From Pycnopodia helianthoides (taxonomy: Eukaryota; Echinodermata; Asteroidea; Forcipulatida; Asteriidae), in NCBI GenBank assembly GCA_032158295.1, contig JASTWB010000066.1, positions 1 through 64,000 of the forward strand: a stretch of 64,000 bases of DNA, written 5' to 3'. Below are positions 23,671-35,680 of the stretch, in pieces. A model generated the notes under the pieces. That model worked only from the letters and a program-made list of their open reading frames with translations. It was not told the origin of the DNA and made no database searches. Position 1 is the stretch's first letter, and every line of letters starts with the position of its first letter. A program made the translations under genes and the position numbers.

Positions 23671-24321
23671 TATTTTGACCCTGTTTTCCAAAGTTGTGTG
23701 TTCGGTAATTTCCCGAGCAGTTTTTAAAGGAAGGGGAAGCCCCCTTTTTTGAAGGGTCCCCATGAAAAAAGGGGGGAAACGCGTTTGGGCCCAGTGGTTT
23801 GAAAAGTTGATGGTATATGGGGGGAATTTCAGGGGTCCCTCAAGCAAGGGCCCCAAAAAAAAACCAAAAATTGAAAAGGGACGAAAAGGTTTTTCAAGAA
23901 AAAGGGTTTAAAGTTTGGGAAAAAATTTTAATTTTAAATTGTGTGAAAAGCGAAAAGAAAAGTGTTGAGGGAGGTTTTAAAAAAAACCCGGGGGGAATTT
24001 GAAAACAGTTTAAAAAACTTTAAAATTGGTGGGTTTCAAAAAAGTGGATCATTGAAAAAAAGGGGCCCCACCCACCCCCATATTAGGGGAAAATTGATTT
24101 ATAAAATATCTGAAAAACTTTGGGGACAAATTTTTTGCATTTTATAGGGGTTTGCCCAGGGGTTTATTTTAAACATTTTCGAGGAAAAAAAAATGAAATT
24201 ACCTAACAAAGGGAATGGGGATTTTAGGAAAAAAAAGGACAAGCTTTTTCTCTTTTTTTTAAATTTTGGTGGTCTGAAAAGACCCGTTTTTTCGATGGGG
24301 AAATTCTTGCACGGCCCTCCC

Positions 24322-24601
24322 TTTAACCCCCGAACGTAAAAGTGGTTGTTTTGGGGCGTAACGAACCCATGGCGGGGGCCCGTCTTTTTTGGGTGCTCGG
24401 GGGTATTTAAGCATGGATGAATTCCCCGGGAAAGGGGATTGAGAAAGGGGGTTTCCCCTGTAAAAGGACCGGAGATTTTTTGGGGACCCCCAGGGGGGGA
24501 GACGAGGGTGGGGGCTTGGTGAAAACCCTGGATGTTGCCCCGGAAAAATTTTTGCGTTGGCGTTAAAAATTTGTACCCCTTTCCCATTTCCCGCAAAGAA
24601 T
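24322..24601 (-). pseudogene. H4: Histone H4, degraded copy in repeat 4
   Basis: About 280 bp. Start altered (GAATAG for ACATAG near 24,598); the ACCCTGGATGTTGCCC segment corresponds to the NIQGI-coding part. Confidence 0.6.
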
Positions 24602-24790
24602 AGTTGGCGGCAGAAGTAGTGAAACCGGGTTTGGGTTTACTAGTGGAGGGGCGACGATTGATAAAAACCCAAAGGGTTTTGGGCCCGGGTTGGGATGAGG
24701 GGGAAACATGGTGATTTTTGGGAAAACAAAAAAACTAAAAGACCCCTTTTGGAAATAAATATCGATTTTTATTTTTTTATTTTTAAGGGG

Positions 24791-24969
24791 GAGTGGGGGA
24801 AACCCCGGGCAGTAGTGAAAAAACCGGGCCAAGTGGCCGGGGAGGGGCAACCCCTTCTTAAGGGCCGATCTAAAAATCAGTTTAATTCCCTTGTGCCAAT
24901 AAACAGATTTGATTTTTTTCTGAAAAAAAAACGTACCCCCCTGATTTTACCCAAAAGGGGAGAAGCGAT
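24791..24969 (-). ncRNA. U2: U2 snRNA, degraded copy in repeat 4
   Basis: About 179 bp, uninterrupted, with the 5' end AGAAGCGAT intact at 24,961-24,969 and the Sm-site region CTAAAAATCAGTTTAAT slightly altered. Confidence 0.7.
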
Positions 24970-25787
24970 ACTAAAAATTTTTTCCCCAAAATTTGTGCCC
25001 CTCGATTAAACCAAAACCCACACGAGATGCAATGTCACAAGAGGGCGCTGTCCTTTTTGAAACTGGGCCAAAGGGGGGAACATTGGGTTGCAAAATAAAA
25101 GGACAACCCCGAGGGAAAACAAAGGCTTAACAAAAAACCCTAAAATTTAAAAATGTAAAGATGGCATGGTATTTTTAATGCCTATTCAAATTTAAATGTT
25201 GACTTTGTACAGTGTTGTGGGTCGCGCTTTCTTTTTGGGGGGTAAGACATTGGGGCATTGCAAACGCCCCAAAAAAACAATAGCGGGAAAGTTTTAGGGT
25301 TAAGATCTAAATAAAAAACGGCACAAAGCCTGTGTGGTGTGATAATACGTATACAGCACACACGTTAAGACGGTTAAAAAATTTTAAATTTTAAAAGAGT
25401 TTTAGAGAAGGGGGAATATAAAGAAAGAAAACAAAGGATAAAGGAAAATAGGATGTAAATAAAAGATTATGATAAAAAAAACCTTCTACTTTTGGGTGGG
25501 GGGTTTTTGGGTTTGGTTGTGGCAAGAAATTTTGGTAGTTTTTGGCAGTTTTTTTTTCCCCTTGTTTTATTTGAAGTTCCCTTACGTTGTAGAAAACGTT
25601 TATTTTTTGTTTTAAATTGGAAAAAATTTGTATGAAGTGATAAGCGTTTGGTTAAAATTTTAAAAGGGAAGAAATGATGGAAAACCTTAAATTAATTGGA
25701 GTTTTTATTTTGGGATTTATTTTTTAGAATCTCTTTTGGTTTAATGTGGGGTGTAAGGGGTTTTGGTTTAAATGTTTGAAAATTTGA

Positions 25788-26144
25788 ATTAAGAGTTGAC
25801 TTGGCGGTTTTTGGGCAGAGGAGGGGTTTGGGTTTTTGGGGAAAGAAACCCCGGGGAAATGGTGACAGTGAGAAAAATTTTTAAAATTTGTATTTGGTTT
25901 GGGGAGTGGAGATGAGGGGGTTAAATTTTTTAAAATTTTGTTGCCCCGAGCAGCTTTCCCACCCAATTTCCCGGGATTTTGCTGTGGGTACTATGACTCC
26001 CGAAAGTAGCGGTGCCCCCAGCACCCCCCGTGCCCGTGGGTTCCCTTTTAAAAGTGCGGGGGGATTTCCCTACGGGAAACGGAAGCCCGGCCCTTGAGGA
26101 TTGTTTACCCTTGGGTTTTGGGTTTGCTTTTTCCCGGAATTTAT
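25788..26144 (-). pseudogene. H2A: Histone H2A, degraded copy in repeat 5
   Basis: 357 bp with altered start (TAT, 26,142-26,144) and stop. The TTGCCCCGAGCAGCTTTCCCA segment matches the [14 protein letters not shown] part. Confidence 0.6.
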
Positions 26145-27055
26145 GGTGTTTTTTGATTTTACTGAGCGAAAAAAATGAAAAGGAAAGGCTGTGCAAAATT
26201 TTATTTTCGTGGTAAGGGACACCGGGAAAAAGTCAGGGGGGTATTAGGGGTTAAGGGGGATTAATGCAAATCATTTTTTCCCCTCGCAGGACGCCCCGGG
26301 TTCAGGGGGCTTTCCTCGGGGGGGGGGGGGGGTTGACGCTGTAGCCCGGGGGATGATTTGTTGTACCGAAAAACAAAAAAGGAAGAAGAAGGGAAAGGGA
26401 AGAAGGAGAAAAAGCAAAAAAAACAAACAAAAAAACAAAACAACAACAGCAACAAGAAACCAAAGAAAAGAAATCCCGCGATACCCCAAAAATTAAAAAC
26501 CCCGTGTTGTTTTTGTGTTGGTTTGAGTTAGTAATTTTCGGGTCGTAAAGGTTGTTGTTGTAAGGTTTTAGTAGAAAAGAGCAATGACCCCCCCCCCCCC
26601 TAAAAAAAAAGTAAAAACTAACGAATCGCCAAAAAAATAAAAAAACAAAAAGTTAAAAGGGCCCTTAAAAAGGGTTTAACGTTTTAAGCCCGGTTTTGGG
26701 GTTTTGGGGGGGATCGGTCAACAGTTGCTAAAGAACAATTTTAAAGGGGGCTTTGGTTTTTGAACTTTCCCTATAAGAGAAAAAAAAAATCCCCCAAAAT
26801 ATTTTTTAAATAAGCGGTGAAAAAAATTATTAAAGGTTTTTCAAAATAAAAAAGTTTGTTTTTTTGGGTATAGTTATTTAAAAGGGGAGTATAGTGAGTA
26901 GTAGAAAATTTAAATAGGGTTTTCTTTTTTTTAATTTTTCCCCTAAAATGTTTTCCCTTTTAATGTTTTTTTATAAGAAAAAACAGGCATTTTATTTAGT
27001 TTTTTGGGAAAGTGTTGGTTTGAAAAGGGGTTTTGGGAAAGTGATCCCCCGGTTA

Positions 27056-27394
27056 GTATTTTGAAGTCGTGTACTTGGTGAGCCTTGGTCCCCTTTGGAC
27101 AGATGTTGGCCAGCTCAGGGGGAAGGAGACAAACCCCGTTGGATTTCCCCGGTTGTGATGGTGTTTTTCTTTTTTTAGGGGCCCAAAAAATTGAAAAGGG
27201 ATCGGGGAATGGTCAAAGAGTGTTGACAAAGTGTTCATGTTTGGAAACCCTTGCTGGAAATCCGGTGGGATGGATGTTCAGGGATTGTAAAAGGAAAAAA
27301 CCGTGTTTCCCCTTTCCCGGCGAGGTTTTTGTCTTTTCGGGGGGCCCCTTGGTGTTCCCGGTTTTATTTTTGTTTTCCCAAATTGTTTGGGAGG
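27056..27394 (-). pseudogene. H2B: Histone H2B, degraded copy in repeat 5
   Basis: 339 bp. Identified by TATTTTGAAGTCGTGTACTTGGTGA at the 3' end (27,057-27,081), which is intact apart from the stop. Confidence 0.6.
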
Positions 27395-28135
27395 AAGTGA
27401 GGGGAGATTTTTAAGCGTATGAATAGGGGTTTAAAAATAGGCGTGGAGTAACCCGGTGATTTTTCTTTTACGGGAAACCGAGGATGGGCCCAGGGGCATT
27501 GTTAAATTTGGCCTCGCTGTTGAGCAGTAAAAGCGGCCCCGGTTTGTTTGTCAAAATTATTGGAAGATAAGGGGGACCCCAAAAATTTTCCCCTCAGAAA
27601 AGTTTATTTTATTTTATAAAAATTTAAAAAACAAAATAGAAACTAAATTTAAAGGGGGGAATTTGGTAAGAATTAACAAGCAAAAATGGGAAAATTTGTT
27701 GAAAAAAATAAAAGGGGACAAAGTTTGTTCGATGTTTTTGGGTTTATTTAGCTTTAGAAAGAATTTTCGGTGAGTGGTTTTCGAGAAGTAAAAAAATAGG
27801 GGACCAAAAAATCGCAAGAAAAAAGGGTTTGGGCCCAAGGGCTGAAAGCCCCCGAGAAAAAAGGGAAAAGACAAAAGGACAGAAAGTTATGAAACCCAGT
27901 TTACATTTTATATAAAATAGCGAAGTCAACTTATAATTCGAAAAAGAAACAAAGTTTTAAATTTTTGGGGGAAGATTTCTTATTTAAGAGGAAAACCTAA
28001 TATTGGGGGTTAAAAGTATAATTTTTAAATTTTTTTTATTTTGTAAAAAAAACCGATGAATTGGGCGGGATTCAATCCCCTTTTGGGGGTGGCTTGAAAA
28101 GACCCTTTTTAAGTGTAGAAAGTTTTTTTAATTTT

Positions 28136-28507
28136 TTAGGTCGTTCAGCGAATAGGGGGGAGTTGGAGGGGTCTTTGGGCTTGATGGTCCCCCCGCTTGG
28201 GTGGATGGAATAAAATTGGGTCTTGGGAAGAGCCCCAACAAGGTATGCCCTCGTTTGTTTTAAAAGGCCAGCTGAGTTGGGGAATCGGGTTGGTTTAAAA
28301 GTTTGGAATTAACGGAAAGCCGGAAAAAGGGAGTTTTGGATGAGAGCTCTGTGCTTTTTGGTAACGGGAACCCCCGCAGTGCCCTTTCCCCGGTTTTGTC
28401 CCGGAGGGGGCTTCTTACACCGGGGGCGGGACTTTTCGGGAGTTGGGTTCCCCAAATTTTCGCGGGGTTTCCCCCCATTGCTCTTGCTTTGTCGGTTGGT
28501 GGGCCTT
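28136..28507 (-). pseudogene. H3: Histone H3, degraded copy in repeat 5
   Basis: About 372 bp. The GATGAGAGCTCTGTGCTTTT segment is close to the clean gene; the start is changed to CTT on the plus strand near 28,504. Confidence 0.6.
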
Positions 28508-28801
28508 ATTTTTGGGATCACTGTTTCCCAAATTTGGTTTTTGGGCCCAATTTCCCCGAGAGTTCAAAAGGGAAATTTGGGAATCCGTTAAAAGGGAATT
28601 TGAAAAGGGGGGAAACGGATTGGCCCGGGGCCCTACCCCCCCCAAAACCGCTTGATGGTATTTTGGGGGCCCAAATTTTTCCGGGGGCTAAGCCCCCCAG
28701 GCCCCAAAACAAAAAAAAAATAAGAAAAGGAAAAAAGGTTTTTTCCAAAAAGGGTTAAAGGCCCCCGGGAAAAACTTTTTTTACCATTTTTGGGGCCCTT
28801 T

Positions 28802-28802
<1 letters not shown>

Positions 28803-28853
<51 letters not shown>
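28803..28853. repeat. Run of 51 C
   Basis: Uninterrupted C run in the H3-H4 spacer where clean copies read ATTGTGTGACCTATCG. The sequence on both sides still aligns with the spacer, so the run replaces normal sequence. Almost certainly a base-calling artefact. Confidence 0.9.
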
Positions 28854-28854
<1 letters not shown>

Positions 28855-29035
28855 AGAAAAAAAGTGTTGGGGGGGTTTTTGAAAAAGGGGGGAATTTGAA
28901 AACCCGTTTTAAAAAATTTTTAAAAACAATTGTTTGGATTTAAAAATTTTTAGGGGGTTTTAATTTAAGAACCAAAAAACCCCCAAAATCCAAACCCCCC
29001 CCCATTTAAAGAAGGAAAAAATTTGGAAAAATTTG

Positions 29036-29130
29036 GTGGCCTTTTTGAAAAAATCGGTTTAAGGTTTTTTTTTTCCCCCCGGAAAATTTTGGGAAAAAAT
29101 TTTCCCCGGGTTTTTTAACTCGGACCAAAA
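29036..29130 (-). pseudogene. H4: Collapsed histone H4 remnant, repeat 5
   Basis: A blurred stem-loop (about 29,036-29,057: GGTGGCCTTTTTGAAAAAATCGG) is followed after only ~70 bp by the H4 leader (GGGGAATGTTGTTTACC), so most of the 312-bp H4 coding region is missing. Confidence 0.55.
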
Positions 29131-29288
29131 GGGGAATGTTGTTTACCAACCCAAATTGGCCTTTTTCGGGGGCTTGCGGACGTGAACGGGGGAAAACCCC
29201 CTTTTTTGGAAAACAAAACAAACCCCAAGGACCCCAGGGGAAAACCAATACGGTTTTCAATTTTAATTTTCCCCCTTAACCCGGGGAT

Positions 29289-29455
29289 GTGGGCCCCCCG
29301 GTTTTTAGGGGCCCAAAAAACCGGGCCCCCCGGGGGCCGGGAGGGGCAAGGGCCCTTTTCCAAGGGGGGCCAAATTTTTTCAAAAAACCCAGGAAATTAT
29401 TTTGGTTTGGGTCAAGGGGGAAACCAAATTTGAATATTACAAAAAACAAAAACGG
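29289..29455 (-). ncRNA. U2: U2 snRNA 3' part, breaks off in repeat 5
   Basis: Aligns with clean U2 from its 3' end through GGGAGGGGCAAGGGCCC, the Sm region and up to ATATTAC...AAAACAAAAACGG, the equivalent of ATATTATTCTGAAAAGAACAG. Beyond this the 5' third of U2 cannot be found. The break is at the same place as the insertion in repeat 1. Confidence 0.55.
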
Positions 29456-30019
29456 TTTTTTAAAAAACTGGTTTAAAAAAATTTAAAAAATTTTTTAACC
29501 TTGGGAAAAACCGGGCCCCAACGGGTTTAAAATCTTTTTTACAAAAAAAAGTTTTCCAAAAACCCTTTTCCACCAAAAAACCCCTATTTTAAAAAAAGAA
29601 AATCTTTACTTAAATTAAAATCAAAGGAGGGAAAAAAAATCCCCAAAAACTTTTAATTCCAAACAAAAAAAAATTTTTCAAACTTCGCCTTACATCCCTT
29701 TTTTTTCCCAAAAAATTTACAAAAAACCAAAAAAAAAAAACCTAAAACAAAACCTCCAAAAAAAAAACCAAAAAAACCCCCTTGTCCAAAAAAATTTCCC
29801 CCCTTAAAACCCCTACTTAAAACCCAATTAAAACCAAATAAACCCAACCCCCCCCAAAACTTTTTCCCAAAAAAACATTTTTCTTTAGCAAAAAAAAAAA
29901 ATTAAAAGAAAAAACGTTCGCAATCAAATCTAACTTCTTAATGAAAAAACATTTTAGAAAATTTCGGTTTTTTTAAAAATTTCCCAAAAAGAAAAATACT
30001 CTTTTAATTTAAAATTTTG
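29456..30019. other. A/T-rich low-complexity sequence, unassigned
   Basis: Long A and T runs with few mixed bases. It does not align with the U2 5' end or the U2-H2A spacer. Its first ~100 bases loosely resemble the start of the insertion in repeat 1 (GTTTATTTTAAATTCGTTTTACC), but the resemblance is too weak to count as a match. Confidence 0.5.
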
Positions 30020-30500
30020 GGGGAAAGATCTAAATGGATCCCCCAGTTAGTTTATAAATTTATTAAAGGGCCCTTGGAAATAGTGATTGATCGGATACTA
30101 GATGTACGATTTTAGGGGTTTTATCAGGTTTGGCCCGGTTTTTTTTTTTGGGAATTTTTGCTTTGTTAGGGGCCCCAACACCTGACACCCTGTAGGGCTG
30201 ATGATTTTTCCCAATCTTTCTACGGTTTTTTGGGGTTTTTTCGATTTCAAAAATAAAAGGGAAAAAAAAAAAAAAAAAATTTCATCGTACCCGAGTAAAT
30301 AGGCAAGGTTATTGTTGAGGCTCCCCAGTAATCCGACAGCCCGTGCACCGGGTTAACCACATGCAGTCAATGAAGGGGCGTGCTGTAGTTTTTCCCCATC
30401 GGGCCCGCAGTGTGGGGGGTCGATTGTTGCGGGATGAGCGGGAAATTCTATCCCCGATTGGTAACATTTTGTGTGCTATCTGGAGTTAAAAGTAATGTGG
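30020..30500. other. Complex-sequence island of unknown identity
   Basis: About 480 bp of mostly ordinary, mixed sequence (for example GGCAAGGTTATTGTTGAGGC and CCACATGCAGTCAATGAAGG) between degraded and homopolymer regions. It matches no part of the histone-U2 unit or of the insertion that I could see. No convincing ORF: the longest runs into homopolymer sequence. Confidence 0.6.
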
Positions 30501-31697
30501 CTGTTTTTTTTTTTTTGGGGGTTTTTTTCCCCCCCTTTTCCCCCCGGGGGGGCTTTTTTTTTTGGGGGGGGTTTTTTGGGGGCCCCCAAGGAAAAAAATT
30601 TTTTTTAAAAAAAATTTTTTTTTAAATTTTTTTTTAAAAAATTTTTTAAAAAGGGGAAACCGGGGGGGGTTTTTAAAAGGGGGGGGGGCCCCCCCCACCC
30701 TAAAAACCCCCCCGGGGGTTTTCCCCTTTTGTTTTTTTTCCCCCCCTTTTTTTTTTTCCCCCCCCTTTTGGGGGGGGGGGGAAAACCCCCCGGGGGGGGA
30801 AAAAGGGGCCCCCAAAAAAAAAGGGTTTTTTAAAACCCCGGGGGGGGGAATTTTAAAAATTTTTTGGGGGGGGGTTTTTTAAAACCCCCCTTGGGAAAAA
30901 AAAAACCCCCCCTTTTTTTTTTTGGGGGGGGGTTTATTAACGGCCCCCTTTTTTTTTTTTTTGGGGGGGGGGGGGGGTTTCCCCCCCCCAAAAGGGGTTT
31001 TTTTTTTAAATTTTCCGGGCCCCCGCCTTTTTCCCTTAAAATTTTAAAACCCCTGGGAAATTTTGGGGGTTTTTTGGGGGGGGGGCCCCCCCCCCCCAAA
31101 ATTGGGGGGTTTTTTTGGGGGGGGGGGGTTTGGGGAAAAAAGGGGGTTTGGGGGGGGGGGTCCCCCAAAAAACCCCCCCAAAAAGGGGGGAAAAAAAAGG
31201 GGGGGAAAAGGGGAAAAACCCCCGGGGGGGTAAAAGGGGGGGAAAATTTTTTAAAAACCCCCGGTTTCGGGTTTTTTTTTAAAAGGGGGGGAAAAAAATT
31301 TCCCAAACCCGGGGGGCCCCCTTTTTTTTTAAAACCTTTTGGGGGGGAAAAAAAGGAGGTTTTTTTCCCAAAAAAAACCCCCCCGAAAAAACCCCCCCCC
31401 TTTGGGGGGAAATTTTTTTTTTTTTTTTAAAAAAAAAAACCCCCAAAATTTTTTGGAAATTTTTTTTTAAAAAAAAAAAAGGGGGGCCCAAACCCGGGGG
31501 GTTTTTTTCCCCCTTTAAAAGGGGAAAAGGGGGGCCGGGCCTTTTTTGGGGAAAAAAATTTAAAAAAAAAAATTTTGGGTTTTTAAGGGGCCTTTTTTTG
31601 GGGGGAAAACCCCGGCCCCCGGGGGCCCCCCCCAAAAAAAGGGGGGCCCCCCCTTAAAGGGCCCCCCCCCCGGGAAAAAAGGGGGAAAAAGGTTTTT

Positions 31698-31728
<31 letters not shown>

Positions 31729-34700
31729 GTTTTGGGGCAAGGAAAGGGGAAAATTTTTTTTCCCCCCCAAAATTTTTTTGGAAAAGGGGGTTTTTTTTTT
31801 TTTTTGTTCCCCCTTTTTTGAAAAATTTTTTCCCCTTTTTTTTTTTTTAAAAAAAAAAAAGGGGGTTTTCCCCCAGAAAACCCCCCAAAAATTTCCCCTT
31901 TTTTTTTTGGGGGGGGTTTTTTTTGAACCAAAAAACCCCCCAAAAAAAACCCTTTTTAGGGGTTTTTTTTCCCCCCCCCTTTTTTTTTTTTTTTTGTTTT
32001 CCCCCTTCCCCGGGTTTTTTTTTTAAAAAAATTTTTTCCGGGGGGGGCCCCCCCCCCCTTTTTGGTTTTTAAATTTTTTTTTTGGGGGTTTGGGTTTCCT
32101 TTTTTAAAAAAAAAATTTTAAAAAAAAAAACCCCCCCCCCAAAATTTTTAGGGAAAAAAAAAATTTTTTTTTTTTTTTTTCCCCCCCCCCTTTTTTTGGG
32201 GGGGGGCCCCCAAAATTCCCTTTTGGGGGGGGTTTTTTTTTTTTTTCCCCCCGGGGGCCCGGGGGCCCCCTGAAAAAATTTTTTTTTGGGGGGCAATTTT
32301 TTTAAAAAAAAAAAAATTTTATTGGGGCCTTTTTAAAAAATTTTTTTAAAAAAAAAAAACCCCCCCCAAAAAAAAAAAAGGGGGTTTTTTTTTTTTTAAA
32401 AAAACCCCCCTTTTTTTTGGGGGGAAAAAAAAAAAAGGGGTTGGGGGGGGGGGCGACCCAAAAAATTTTTTTTTTGGGGTTTGGGGGGGAAAAAAAAAGG
32501 GGTTTTTGGGGGCCCCGGGGGGAAAAAAAAAGGGGGGGCCCCGGGGGGGGGGGGTTTTTTTTTCCCCCTTTTTTTTTTTTTTTTAAAAAAAAAACCGGGG
32601 GGTTTTTTTCCCGGGGGGGGTTTTTTTGGGGGGGGGGGGGGGGAAAAATTTTTAACCCCCCCGGGGGGGGGTTTTGGGGGAAAAAAAAATTTTTTTGGGG
32701 GGGAAAAGGGGGGAAAAAAACCCCCCCTTTTTCCCCCCCGGGGGGGGGGGGGGGCCCAAAAAAAAAAAAAAGGGCCCCCCCCCCTTTTCCCAAAATTTGG
32801 GGGGAAAAAAGGTTTTTGGGGGGGTTAAAAAGGGGGGGTTTGGGGGGGGGGTTTTTAAACCCCAAAAAACCCAATTTTTAAAAAAAGGGGGGGGCCCCCT
32901 TTTAAAAAGGGTTTTTTTTTGGGGGGGGGCCCCTTTTTTGGGGGGGCCGGGCCCAATTTTGGGGGGCCCGGGCCCAAGGGGGGGGCGTTTTCCCTTTTGG
33001 GGGCAAATTTTTTTTTTTGGGGTTTCCCCAATTTTTTTTTAAAAAAAAATTTTTTTTTTTTTTTTTAAAAATTTTTTTTTTTAAAAAAAAAAACCCCTTT
33101 TTAAAACCCAAAGGGGAAAAAAGGCCCCTTTTTTTTCCCCCAAAAAAAAAAAAAATTTTTTGGGCCAAAAAAAAAAAGGGGGGGAAAAAACCCTTTTAAA
33201 AAGGGCCCCCAATTTTTCCCCCCTTTTTTTGGGGGTTTAAAAAAACCCCCCCGGGGGTTTTTTAAAAAAAAATTTGGGGAAAAAAGGGGTTTTAAAAGGG
33301 TTTAAAAATTTTTTGGGGGGTTTTTAAAAAATTTTTAAAAAAAAAACCCCTTTGGGGGGGGGGGGTTTGGAATTTTCCCCCGCGGGGAAAAAAAGGGGGC
33401 CCCTTTTTTAAATCCTTCCCCCCCTTTTTGGGGGGGGGCAAACCCAAAACCCCCAAGTCCCCCGGGGGGGGGAAAAAATTTTTTTAAAAAAAAAAAAAAA
33501 AACAGGAAAAAAAAAAATTTTTTTTAAAAAAAAACCCCCTTTTTTTTTTCCCCCCCTTTTAAAGGGGGGGGGAAAAAGGGCCCGGGGGATTTTCCCCCCC
33601 CCAAAATTTTTTTTTTTAAATTTTTTAAAAAAAATTTTGGGGGAAAAAAAAAAAAATTAAAAAATTTTTTGGGGGGAAATTTCCCCCTTTTTAAAAATTT
33701 TTGGGGGTTTTTTTTTTTTTTTTTTTAAAAAACCCCCCCAAAAAATTTTGGGTTTTCCCGGGGCCCTTTTTGGGGAAAAAAAGGGGGGGGGGGGCCCCCC
33801 CCCCCCGGGGGGGGGAAAAACCGGGGGGTTTTTTTTTTGGGCCCGGGAAAGGAAAGAAAATTTTTCCCCCCAAAAAAAAAGGGGAAAGGGGCCCCCCACC
33901 CCGGGGGGTTTTTTTTGGGGGCCCCCCCCTTCCCCCCGGGGGGGGGCCCCGGGTTTTTTGTTTTTGGGGCCGGGGGAAAAAATTTGGGGGAAAGGGAAAA
34001 AAAAAATTTTTTTTTTTTCTTTGGGGGGAAAGGCCCCAAAAAAAAAAAAGGGCCCAAAACCCCAAAGGGGGGGAAAAACCCGGGGGCAAAAAAAAAACCC
34101 CCCATTGGGGTTTTTTTAAAAAAAAAAAAAAAAAGAAAAGGGGAAAGGGGGAAAAGGGGGAAAAAAAAAACCAAAAAAAAAAGGCCCTTAAAAATTTTAA
34201 ATTTTTCCGGGGGTTTTTTAAAAATTTTAAAAAAGGGAAAAAAAACCGGTTAAAAAAAGGGGGGAAAAAAAACCCAAAAAAAAAATTTTTTTGGAAAAAA
34301 AAATTTGGGGGTTTTTGGGTTTTTGGGGCCCCCCCAAAAAAATTGGGGAAAAAAAAACCCTTTTCCCGGGGGCCCCAAAAAGGGGAACCCTTTTTTTTGT
34401 TTTTTTCCCCCGGAAATTTTTTAAAAAAAAAAGGGGCCCCCGGGGGGGGGCTTTTTTGGGGGGGGGGATTGGGTTTAAAAAAATTTTTTTGGGTTTTTTA
34501 AAAAAAGGGGAGGTTTTTTTTTTTTTTTTTTTTTGGGGGGGAAAAAACCCCTTTTGGGAAAAAAGGGAAAATTTTTTCCCCAAAAAAATTTAAAAAGGGG
34601 TTTTTTAAGGAAAAAATTTTTTTTTAAAAAAAATTTTTTTTTTTTTTTTTTTTGGGGGGGTTTTTTTAAAACCCCCCCCCCAAAAAAAAAAAAAAGGGGT

Positions 34701-35648
34701 TTAAAATTTTTTTTTTTTTCCGGGGGGGGGGAAATTTTTTTTTTTAAAACAAATTTTTTAACCCCCTTTTTTTTAAAAAAAAATTTTTAAAAAAGGGGGG
34801 GCCTTTTTTTTAAAAATTTTTCCCGTGGGGGTTTTTTTCCCAAAAAAATTTTTTCCCCCAAAAAAAAAGGGGAAAATTTTCCCTTGGGGGTAAAAAAATT
34901 TTTTTTTGGGGTTTTTGGGGGGGGCCCCCCCCCCCCCGGGGGGGGGTTTTTTAAAAAAAAGGGGGGGGGAAAAAAAAAAAAAAAAAAATGGAAAAAAAAA
35001 AATTTTTAAAAATTTTTAAAAAATTTTTTTTCAAAAGGGGGGGGGGGGGCCCTTCCCCCCCCTTTTTTTTTTGGTTTTTTAACATTCCCCAGAAAAATTT
35101 TTTTTTTTCATTGGTTTTTTGAAATTTTTTTGGGTTTTTAAATGGGAAAAAGGGGGAAAAAAAAAAAATTTTTTAAAATTTTTTTTTGGGGGGGGCCCCC
35201 CCTTTTTTGGGGGAAAAGGGGTTGGGGTTTTTTTTTTTGGGGGGGGGGGGGGTTTTTTTTAAGTTCCCGGGGTTTTTTAAAAAAAAAAAGGGGACCCCCC
35301 TTTTGGGGGGAAGCGGGGGCCCCCTTTTTAAGGTTTTTAGGGGCCCGGGTTTTGAAGGAAAAAAAAAGGGGCCCCAAACCCCCCCCCCCCCCTTTTTTTT
35401 TTGGGGGGGTTTTTTAAAATTAAAAACCTTTTTGGGGGGGGTTTTTTCCCCCCCGGTTTTTTTTAAAAAAAACCCCAAAAAAAAAAACCCCCAAAATTTT
35501 TTTCCCCCGGGGGTTTTTCCGGGGGGGAAAAAAAATTTTGGGGTTTTTTTTTTTTTTTGGGGGGGGGAAACGGGGCCCCGGGGGGGGGGTTTTTTTTTTG
35601 GGGGGAAAAAAAACCCCCAAAAAGGGGGGGGGGGGAAAAAAAACCCCC

Positions 35649-35680
<32 letters not shown>

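Larger units (their letters stand above)
20055..24969 (-). repeat. Histone-U2 repeat 4 (degraded)
   Basis: Full gene set in about 4.9 kb. Spacers at 20,055-20,887, 21,247-22,194, 22,529-23,301, 23,671-24,321 and 24,602-24,790 are recognisable by alignment with clean copies but carry more homopolymer replacement than repeats 1-3. No extra gene was seen. Confidence 0.8.
24970..29455 (-). repeat. Histone-U2 repeat 5 (strongly degraded)
   Basis: H2A, H2B and H3 are traceable; H4 is collapsed to a remnant and U2 is cut short. Spacers at 24,970-25,787, 26,145-27,055, 27,395-28,135 and 28,508-29,035 are recognisable. The last contains a run of 51 C (28,803-28,853) replacing about 16 bases of ordinary spacer. 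About 170 bp of spacer is missing near 29,015. Confidence 0.75.

Noticed and set aside
883..28507. Reading the degraded copies as true pseudogenes or as products of a mutator such as RIP
   Set aside because: Changes are not a transition spectrum. They copy adjacent bases, alter run lengths, hit spacers and genes alike, and grade into pure homopolymers.
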